In this document: positions 23,176 through 29,531 of the stretch, one piece after another
Position numbering within the stretch: position 1 is the stretch's first letter
Layout: each line of letters starts with the position of its first letter
Source of the DNA: Clostridia bacterium
GTDB lineage: Bacteria; Bacillota; Clostridia; Oscillospirales; CAG-272
Direction: 5' to 3'
DNA length: 31,269 nt
Assembly: GCA_900769475.1 (NCBI GenBank)
Contig: CAAGGQ010000079.1
Span: 1 to 31,269, forward strand
Position numbers and translations under genes: made by a program
Notes under the pieces: model-generated
The model's database searches: none
What the model was told of the DNA's origin: nothing
The model's input: the letters and a program-made list of their open reading frames with translations, nothing else

Positions 23176-24234
23176 GTGACTAATAAGCGCTTGAACGTGG
23201 CTGTCTTTTTTGGGGGACATTCCTCCGAATACAGCATTTCTCTACAATCGGCATACTCGGTGATCTGCAATTTGGATCCCAAAAAATATCATCCCCTTCC
23301 CGTTGGCATCAGCCCGGAGGGACGCTGGTTCTTCTTCCGCGGAGATTGGGAAAAGATCTTGAACGATACCTGGTGCACCCCCGAGGACTGCGTTCCCGCT
23401 CTGCTCTCCCCCAATCGCGGCGAAAAGGCTCTCTATCTCCTGGAGCCCGATGGGATCCGCACCGTCTCCGTAGACGCAGCGCTCCCCATTATGCACGGCA
23501 AATTTGGGGAGGACGGAACCCTGCAGGGCTACATTGCCCTTTCCGGGATCCCTCTGGTGGGCTGTGGCGTTCTCTCCTCTGCTCTGTGCATGGACAAGGA
23601 TCGGGCGCACAAGCTGGCCGCACTTGCGGGGATCCTCGTTCCCAAATCCCTGGCCCTTTGCAAGGGCTTTGCCCCGGAAGCCGTTCTTACCTTTGCCAAG
23701 GACACCGGCTATCCTCTCTTTGTAAAGCCCATCAAATCGGGCTCCTCCTACGGAGTGACCCGTGTAGAGCGTGAGGATCAGCTCCTCCGCGCCGTGGAGC
23801 TTGCCTTTACCTTTGACGACGAAGTGTTGGTGGAGGAAGGCATTGAGGGCTTTGAGGTAGGATGCGCCGTGATGGGCACGGACGAGCTGACCGTGGGCGA
23901 GGTGGACGAAATCGAGCTGGCCGGAGGCTTCTTTGATTTCACCGAAAAATACACCCTGAAGACCTCGGCCATTCACGTGCCCGCCCGAATCTCCAAGGAG
24001 ACCGCCGGGCGGATCAAGGAGACCGCTAAGATCCTGTACCGCGCCCTGGCCTGCACCGGTTTTGCTCGGGTGGACCTCTTCCTCACCCCCGAGGGCAATA
24101 TCTATTTTAACGAGATCAACACCATTCCCGGCTTTACCGAGCACAGCCGCTACCCCGGTATGATGCGCGCCATTGGATACTCCTTTGGGCAGGTGCTGGA
24201 TCGACTGATCGAGGATGCCTTAAAGCAATCATGA
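23176..24234 (+). CDS. D-alanine–D-alanine ligase family protein (VanG-like features)
   Basis: 352 residues of the ATP-grasp Ddl family. Motifs are FFGGHSSEYSISLQSA (11-26), HGKFGEDG (107-114), VKPIKSGSSYGV (183-194), FDFTEKY (253-259) with Y259 in the omega-loop, RVDLF (298-302) and NEINTIPGFT (312-321). The omega-loop Tyr argues against D-lactate ligation. EYSIS in place of the usual EHEVS, and an overall VanG-like feel, leave D-Ala–D-Ser activity possible. There are no vanT/vanXY neighbours, so a housekeeping ddl is the simpler view. The start is GTG with AAAGGA 8 nt upstream. It provides the dipeptide for peptidoglycan precursors. Confidence 0.92.
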   Translation: MTNKRLNVAVFFGGHSSEYSISLQSAYSVICNLDPKKYHPLPVGISPEGRWFFFRGDWEKILNDTWCTPEDCVPALLSPNRGEKALYLLEPDGIRTVSVDAALPIMHGKFGEDGTLQGYIALSGIPLVGCGVLSSALCMDKDRAHKLAALAGILVPKSLALCKGFAPEAVLTFAKDTGYPLFVKPIKSGSSYGVTRVEREDQLLRAVELAFTFDDEVLVEEGIEGFEVGCAVMGTDELTVGEVDEIELAGGFFDFTEKYTLKTSAIHVPARISKETAGRIKETAKILYRALACTGFARVDLFLTPEGNIYFNEINTIPGFTEHSRYPGMMRAIGYSFGQVLDRLIEDALKQS

Positions 24235-24236
24235 AA

Positions 24237-24270
24237 AAAGAACGGATGCCACGTAGGGCATCCGTTCTTT
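24237..24270. terminator. Bidirectional terminator
   Basis: AAAGAACGGATGCC pairs with GGCATCCGTTCTTT across a 6-nt loop, with T's downstream and A's upstream. It serves the ligase gene and the convergent VWA operon ending at 24275. Confidence 0.88.
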
Positions 24271-24274
24271 TTGC

Positions 24275-25585
24275 TTATTTCCGGGTATCCTGTTTCCAAT
24301 GCACGGGGGGCGCAAAGGTACCCGTGTGGTAGCCGTTGATCAAGCGTACCATCAGGGAATTCAGCGCTTCCACCGTAACGTTGGGCAGCTGGGGATCGTG
24401 GTGAGAGTTGCCAATGCCCGAATCGTCGGTCACAAACACGAAGGTTCCTCCCGTGGAAAGGGCGGCCTGACGCATCAGATACTCGGTAAGAAGATCGGCA
24501 CCGCTACAGATCACGGGGCAGAAGCGAATGCCCTGCTCCGCGGCCTTTTGCACAGCCTCATAATAGACCTTGCGATTGCCTTCCTTGGAATGGGGCGGCG
24601 CGTCCAGAATCTGGAACAGAAGCTTTGTGGTAGCACCACTGCTCCATTGCTTCTCCACCGCCATCTTCAGGGCGTCCTCCACCGCCTCGGGGGTATCGCC
24701 GCCACCGGTGGCTCTCTGGGCGCGGATGGTGGTTTGCACCGCCTCCAGACCGCTCTTGTTGGTCACGTCGGTGAAATCGAAGTAAGAAAAGACCTCCTGA
24801 TCAGTATGATCCCGATAGAACAGAAGTGCCAAGCGGATTTGCACGCCGGGATTGGCCGCCACCACGCGATTGACCACGTCGGCGATCTCGTTGTTCAGAT
24901 AGGAAAGCTCATCCCCCATGGAGCCGGTCACATCCACCACGAACATCAGCTCGATCACGTTCATTTTCTCCACGGCAGACGTCATCGTAAGGGTTAGATC
25001 CCGCGCATTCTCCGAGAATTCCGCAGTAACCGATTCTCCCGCCAGGGCAATCGAAACACTTCCCTTCTCGGTATTGGGGAAAAGATAGGCCACGCCCGAG
25101 GCGTTGGTGACAGCACGGGAAAGGATGGTTCCAGCGGCATCGGTAGCCACCACGGGCACCCCGGCCACAGGGGCGCCAACGCGAAGCACGGTAACCTTCA
25201 CGCGGGCATCGGTGGTAAAGCTCCAGGCATTATCCCCGGTAAAGGACGCGAACTTTCCCTCCTCCTCGGGAGTCTGCCCGGTGAGGAAGAGCTCCTTCCA
25301 AAGAGTGTAATTCTCATTATCGTCCCAGGCCCCCGCGGTAATCAAACCTGCAGGGTAGGAAGTGTTGTTTTCGGTACCGGATTCTCCCTCCTCGGGAGCC
25401 ATTCCATCCTCGACCTTGTCGGCCATATAGCCTTCGTCATACGCATCCCCATATCCGGGGGCGGCACCATAATCCGCGTCTCCTGCGGCCTCGTTCATGG
25501 CACCGCTACAGGAGCAGCATCCCAACAGAATACAAAACAGCAAACCAAACGCGATCCATGCTCGAATGAGATTCCTATGCTTCAT
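24275..25585 (-). CDS. VWA-domain lipoprotein
   Basis: 436 residues. The lipoprotein signal peptide ends ILLGC (C23). An acidic, Gly/Tyr-rich low-complexity stretch follows (~30-75), then a small beta domain resembling a carboxypeptidase-regulatory/Ig-like fold (~128-200) and a VWA domain (~208-400). The MIDAS motif is DVTGS (218-222) instead of DxSxS, where Thr still has a hydroxyl. ATGGGDTPEA supplies the later MIDAS acid. AGGAGG lies 7 nt before the ATG. It is the last gene of the sigma-factor operon, 38 nt after the DUF4349 gene, and probably mediates metal-dependent protein contacts at the cell surface. Confidence 0.88.
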   Translation of the reverse strand: MKHRNLIRAWIAFGLLFCILLGCCSCSGAMNEAAGDADYGAAPGYGDAYDEGYMADKVEDGMAPEEGESGTENNTSYPAGLITAGAWDDNENYTLWKELFLTGQTPEEEGKFASFTGDNAWSFTTDARVKVTVLRVGAPVAGVPVVATDAAGTILSRAVTNASGVAYLFPNTEKGSVSIALAGESVTAEFSENARDLTLTMTSAVEKMNVIELMFVVDVTGSMGDELSYLNNEIADVVNRVVAANPGVQIRLALLFYRDHTDQEVFSYFDFTDVTNKSGLEAVQTTIRAQRATGGGDTPEAVEDALKMAVEKQWSSGATTKLLFQILDAPPHSKEGNRKVYYEAVQKAAEQGIRFCPVICSGADLLTEYLMRQAALSTGGTFVFVTDDSGIGNSHHDPQLPNVTVEALNSLMVRLINGYHTGTFAPPVHWKQDTRK

Positions 25586-25623
25586 AACAGTTCCTCCTTT
25601 TTTACAAAGTGGTGTATGGGTGT

Positions 25624-26589
25624 TTACGCTTCCTTGGGGGAATCACTCGACGCTTGCACAGCCTCGACAGCCTTGCGAGCCTTCTTCTTTCTGCGAATGG
25701 CACGGATCAAGAATCCAAGTCCCGTACCGATCCCCGCCAGGAGCACCAGGGAGGGCAGTGCCTCGGCTAGCCAGATGGCAAAATCCTGCAAACCGATGAC
25801 AAAATCGTTCCAGCCCTCCTTGAAGGCCGCTCCAAGACGGCTGCCAAAGCGGTTGCTTTGCGTTACTGCCGAGAAGGTGAGCACCTCGCGTACGCTCAGA
25901 TTGACCGTGGAAAAAGCGATCTTTCCATCGTAGCGGTTGAGTTGTCCCTGGTAGACGGCGATCTGTTGGGTCACCTCCGAGAGGCGTTGCTTCACGGTGA
26001 GCCAGAAGTTGTAATCCTTTTTGGTAGCGGTATCGTTGAGAATATCCAGCAGAGCATCCCGCTCTACTTTCAGCTCCTCCAGGCGAGCCTCAATGGAATA
26101 ATAGGTCTCACTCACATCCTCCACATAGGAGCGATTGCTGGTGATATTGAGCAGATCTCCCATGGAGCCCACAAAGGCATCGGCGTGCTCGGCAGGGATC
26201 CGAATGGTAAAGGATGCGTAGCGAGTGTAGTTGGCCGAGGAATAATTGAGGCTTTGATTGTTCATGGTAGCGCTCTCCACGTAACCGCCTTTTTCGGCCA
26301 CCAGAGCCTCCAGCGCGTCCAGGGCTTCGTCAAAGGCCTTGGTCTCGGTGGAAATATCAAAGGTCTTGATCACCTTTCTCTCGGCCACCTGAGAGGAATC
26401 CACGCTCACGTCCACATCGGCAAATCCCAGCTCCCCCTTGCCCGATCCCCCGTCGTAGGCTCCACCGGAGGAATTGGGCTTTTCCATCATGGCATCGTTG
26501 CCGGCTTTGGCACAGGATACAACAAAGGTACACAAGCACAGCAGGCTTAACAAAATGGCAAGGCTTTTGATCCACATCGTTTTTTTCAT
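25624..26589 (-). CDS. DUF4349 lipoprotein
   Basis: 321 residues. Lipoprotein signal with VVSC (C26); a Gly/Ser-rich linker; a DUF4349-type domain (~65-240) with VEKGGYVES-like and ARLEELKVERDALLDIL coiled-coil segments; then one membrane helix (~280-300) and a basic tail (RRKKKARK). It is thus tethered at both ends, by lipid and by helix. DUF4349 proteins often sit near anti-sigma or envelope-stress genes but have no defined activity. AAAGGAG lies 7 nt before the ATG. It sits between two VWA lipoproteins in the same operon, so a shared surface complex is plausible. Confidence 0.9.
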   Translation of the reverse strand: MKKTMWIKSLAILLSLLCLCTFVVSCAKAGNDAMMEKPNSSGGAYDGGSGKGELGFADVDVSVDSSQVAERKVIKTFDISTETKAFDEALDALEALVAEKGGYVESATMNNQSLNYSSANYTRYASFTIRIPAEHADAFVGSMGDLLNITSNRSYVEDVSETYYSIEARLEELKVERDALLDILNDTATKKDYNFWLTVKQRLSEVTQQIAVYQGQLNRYDGKIAFSTVNLSVREVLTFSAVTQSNRFGSRLGAAFKEGWNDFVIGLQDFAIWLAEALPSLVLLAGIGTGLGFLIRAIRRKKKARKAVEAVQASSDSPKEA

Positions 26590-26620
26590 AGTTGTTCTCC
26601 TTTCGTGTTCGAGGATACGA

Positions 26621-28144
26621 TCAGTTCGTCAATTTCCGAAGCAGAGTAACGAATTCCATGCGCTCGGGTCGGGCCGAGAGATCCAAGGTCTCCAGCGTTT
26701 GGAGGATGGAGGAAAGGGTGGTGTTTCCAACGTATTTGCTCTCTCGCAGGAGCATGGCGGTTTGGATCACACAGCCAAGGAAGATATCGTCATCCCGTGC
26801 GATCTGCACCTGCGCCGCTCCGATGGAGTAGCGATTTTCCAGACTCTGGGTGGCATCGGGCTCCTTGTAGCGCACGGCCAGCTCCAGATAAGTGCCCGCG
26901 GGCAGGGACTGGGCAGGATCGCCCATGTCCAGCTCAAAGCAGACCGTGACCTGATGTCCCGCGCCCACTTCTCCGGCGTCCTTGGTATCATCGGTAAAGT
27001 CCTCCTCATTGAGCAGACGGTTCTCATAGCCAATGAGGCGGTAAGCCTTCACCACGTTGGGGTCAAAGGTGATCTGGAGCTTCACGTCCTTGGCTACGGT
27101 GTAAAGGGTCCCCAACAGATCGGTGCCAAACACCTTTTTGGCTTCGCTTTCTCCGTCAATGTAGTAGTACACGCCGTTGCCGTGGTCGGCCAGCGACTCC
27201 ATGTTAGAATCTCGGTAGTTGCCGGTGCCAAAGCCCAGGACCGAGAGATAGATTCCCCCGTCGCGCTTGGCTTCCACGTAAGTCTTCAGCTCCTCTGCCG
27301 AAGAGATCCCCACGTTCAGGTCGCCGTCCGAGGCCATAATAATACGGTTATTGCCCCCCTCGATCCGATGCTGCGCGGCCACCTCATAGGCCTTGGAAAG
27401 TCCGGCCTCGCCGTTGGTGGAGCCGCTGGCCTTGAGGGAGCGAATGGCCTTCAGAATCTTCTCGGTATCTCCTCCGGAGCATCCCGCCAGTACGACCTCC
27501 TCCTTGCCCGAATAGGTAACGATGGAAACCACATCCCGCTCGGTGAGCTGGGCTGTCAGAGTTTCAAATGCCTTTTTCAGCAAAGGAAGCTTATCCTCCG
27601 AGCTCATAGAACCCGAAACGTCGATGAGAAAGACCAGATTGTTGCCCCGATCGTTTACGGCAACCTCGGCCTGCATGGTCATGCGAAGCAGCCAATGCCC
27701 GGGGTTCCAAGGGCAGGGATAGATGGCGCTATCCACGCCAAAGAGTTCGCCCTCCTTGGGCTGAGCTACGTTGTAATCAAAATAGTTGATGAATTCCTCG
27801 GTGCGGAAATGCCGACCGTATTTTTTGAGCTGACTCAAAGGCGCGCCCTGCTGTACCAGCTTTCGGAAATAGGCGTAGGAAGCTGTGTCCACGTCGGCCG
27901 AGAGAGTGGCCACCGCCTGCTGGGAGGTTTGAAGAAAGGGATTCTCCGGCAAGGGCGCTTCTCCGTCCTCCTCGGGGACGTTCTCGGGAGCACCGTCTTC
28001 CTTCACACCCACGTCCATGTCGGGCATTTCTACGGCCCCCTCGCCGTTGGGCGCAAAGGAATCTCCGGCGGCCGCGCAGGATGCCAGGGACAGCAACAGC
28101 ACGGCGGCAAGAAGCAAGCAAACAAGGGATTGGATTCGTTTCAT
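26621..28144 (-). CDS. YfbK-like VWA lipoprotein (VWF_A N-term, VWA, DUF3520)
   Basis: 507 residues. Lipobox SLASC (C23), then an acidic linker (~35-70). The VWA-associated N-terminal domain has SADVDTASYAYFRK and RTEEFINYFDY. The VWA domain (~165-345) has a canonical MIDAS DVSGSMS (175-181), ASGSTNGEAG and a MASDGDLN block. The DUF3520 C-terminal domain (~355-500) follows. I start at 28144; the earlier ATG at 28195 would put 17 hydrophilic residues before the signal peptide. The SD (AAAGGA) is about 12 nt away. Third gene of the sigma operon, 28 nt after the anti-sigma gene. Confidence 0.9.
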   Translation of the reverse strand: MKRIQSLVCLLLAAVLLLSLASCAAAGDSFAPNGEGAVEMPDMDVGVKEDGAPENVPEEDGEAPLPENPFLQTSQQAVATLSADVDTASYAYFRKLVQQGAPLSQLKKYGRHFRTEEFINYFDYNVAQPKEGELFGVDSAIYPCPWNPGHWLLRMTMQAEVAVNDRGNNLVFLIDVSGSMSSEDKLPLLKKAFETLTAQLTERDVVSIVTYSGKEEVVLAGCSGGDTEKILKAIRSLKASGSTNGEAGLSKAYEVAAQHRIEGGNNRIIMASDGDLNVGISSAEELKTYVEAKRDGGIYLSVLGFGTGNYRDSNMESLADHGNGVYYYIDGESEAKKVFGTDLLGTLYTVAKDVKLQITFDPNVVKAYRLIGYENRLLNEEDFTDDTKDAGEVGAGHQVTVCFELDMGDPAQSLPAGTYLELAVRYKEPDATQSLENRYSIGAAQVQIARDDDIFLGCVIQTAMLLRESKYVGNTTLSSILQTLETLDLSARPERMEFVTLLRKLTN

Positions 28145-28172
28145 AGATGGATACCGTCCTTTCAAACAACGA

Positions 28173-28793
28173 TCATGTGAAAAGATCCGAAACAAGAGAG
28201 GTAAAGGATTGGGAGGGGATCAGCTCGGGATCGTAATCAAAGAGGTCACCGTAGCCAACCGTTCCCGCCGAGCTTTGCAGATAGGGCGTGATCACGGTAC
28301 CGTCACCGCAGAGGATCCATACCCGATACCGGGGAGAGGCCTCCTCGGGATCCACGGCACTTCCCTTTCCGGCGGCCTCGGTCAAGCGAAGCAGCTCGGC
28401 ACGGGTTAAGGGACGGCTGACGCAAAGGGTGTCACGTCCCTCCTCCTGCCATACCAGATAGGCCTTGTGGTCAAAGAACTCCAGCTCCTCCCGGGAGGAA
28501 AGTAGGGTGTAATCCTCGGCCGTGGCGTATTCCCCAAACAATGCGTCCAGGGAAATGGGGGCCTCGGCGTTGGGAGCTCCGCCGCTTTGATTACTGTTCT
28601 CTTTGAACGTGGGAAGGAGCATCTGTGCCAGCAGGATACAGCATACCGCAAGGCTTGCGGCCACCGCAAGATACTTGTGCATCCTTTGCCGCTTCCGCGG
28701 ACGGTAGGCCATGGCCTCGGTAAGCAGAATATCGCTCACGCCGCCGATCTCATCGAACAGATAAGCAACTTTTTCTTCTTTTGTATGTTTCAT
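28173..28793 (-). CDS. Putative membrane anti-sigma factor
   Basis: 206 residues. The cytoplasmic N-terminus (~1-38) contains YLFDEIGGVSDILLTEA, the kind of helical segment that binds ECF sigma factors. One membrane helix (~40-60) follows, then an extracytoplasmic domain (~65-206) I do not recognise. AGGAG lies 5 nt before the ATG, which overlaps the sigma stop as ATGA, so translation is coupled. Topology and position make an anti-sigma role likely. There is no zinc-binding HxxxCxxC motif, so it is not a ZAS-type anti-sigma. Confidence 0.8.
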   Translation of the reverse strand: MKHTKEEKVAYLFDEIGGVSDILLTEAMAYRPRKRQRMHKYLAVAASLAVCCILLAQMLLPTFKENSNQSGGAPNAEAPISLDALFGEYATAEDYTLLSSREELEFFDHKAYLVWQEEGRDTLCVSRPLTRAELLRLTEAAGKGSAVDPEEASPRYRVWILCGDGTVITPYLQSSAGTVGYGDLFDYDPELIPSQSFTSLVSDLFT

Positions 28794-29341
28794 AGCAGCT
28801 CCTGTTCCTCCAAGCATTGGCGCAGGCTCTCCCGCACCCGGTGCAGGGTAACCTTCACCTTGGATTCTCCGATACCCATAGCCAGGGCGATCTCGGAAAT
28901 GGGCTGGGAATAGAAATACCGACGCAGAAACATCACCCGTTTCTCCTTTTCCAAGGCCGCCAAAAAGGCATCCAGCGCCTTGGAGAGCCGTCCGTTTTCA
29001 TATTCCTCCACCACGCTGACCGAGGAAGGAATGCATTCTCCCAGCTCCTCGGTAAGATTCTCGATCCCACCCCGTTTTTGCCGATGGGAGGCACGGAAGC
29101 GATCCACCGAGATGCGACGGGTGATTTTGGAAAGAAACGCTCCCAAATAGGTGGGCCTTGCCGTGGGCATAGCGTTCCAGGCGTCCAGATAGGTATCGTT
29201 TACGCACTCCTCCGCGTCCTCGCGGGAGGAAAGGAGCGACAGAGAAAGGGCCTTGAGCATTTTTCCGTACTTTTTATCGGATTCTCCAATGGCCTGTTCG
29301 TTGCGTTCCCAGTAGAGATCCACGATCTTGCAATCCTCCAT
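28790..29341 (-). CDS. ECF-type RNA polymerase sigma factor
   Basis: 183 residues. Sigma region 2 (~9-85) has DLYWERNEQAI, DAEECVNDTYLDAWNAMP and KITRRISVDRFRA; region 4 (~125-175) has YFYSQPISEIALAMGIGESKVKV with the helix-turn-helix. AGGAG lies 6 nt before the ATG. First gene of the operon and 4-nt overlap with the putative anti-sigma gene. An ECF-type promoter and a sigma-A promoter lie upstream, consistent with autoregulation. The likely regulon is envelope stress, judged from the co-transcribed lipoproteins. Confidence 0.93.
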   Translation of the reverse strand: MEDCKIVDLYWERNEQAIGESDKKYGKMLKALSLSLLSSREDAEECVNDTYLDAWNAMPTARPTYLGAFLSKITRRISVDRFRASHRQKRGGIENLTEELGECIPSSVSVVEEYENGRLSKALDAFLAALEKEKRVMFLRRYFYSQPISEIALAMGIGESKVKVTLHRVRESLRQCLEEQELL

Positions 29342-29376
29342 AATTTTCTCCTGTTTTTTCGGGCTTCACCTAATAG

Positions 29377-29402
29377 GTCGCCGTTTTTGGAAAATGGTTA
29401 CA
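29377..29402 (-). promoter_or_regulatory. ECF-type promoter (probable autoregulation)
   Basis: Minus-strand TGTAAC (29397-29402) and CGAC (29377-29380) separated by 16 bp. This matches the general AAC / CGWC pattern of ECF sigma promoters. It sits ~36 nt before the sigma gene start, with room for a short leader and the SD. Confidence 0.65.
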
Positions 29403-29442
29403 GCTTTTCGAAAAAAATTTTTTCTTTTTTATCTCTATCTCT

Positions 29443-29471
29443 ATCATAACAGAATCGGCCGTAAATGTCAA
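29443..29471 (-). promoter_or_regulatory. Sigma-A promoter of the sigma-factor operon
   Basis: Minus-strand TTGACA (29466-29471) and TATGAT (29443-29448), 17-bp spacer. It would give basal expression from upstream of the ECF-type site. Confidence 0.85.
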
Positions 29472-29479
29472 TAACAAAT

Positions 29480-29514
29480 AAGGAAGAGAAGCCCCGTTGG
29501 AGCTTCTCTTCCTT
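29480..29514. terminator. Terminator after the DUF1680–ThuA gene
   Basis: AAGGAAGAGAAGC pairs with GCTTCTCTTCCTT across a 9-nt loop, followed on the minus strand by TATTTGTTATT. It lies directly upstream of the sigma-operon -35 box, insulating the two units. The U-tract is weak. Confidence 0.75.
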
Positions 29515-29531
29515 TGGTTTTATGATTAGAA

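Noticed and set aside
28145..28195. Upstream ATG for the YfbK-like protein
   Set aside because: It would place 17 polar residues ahead of a complete lipoprotein signal peptide and has no better SD.
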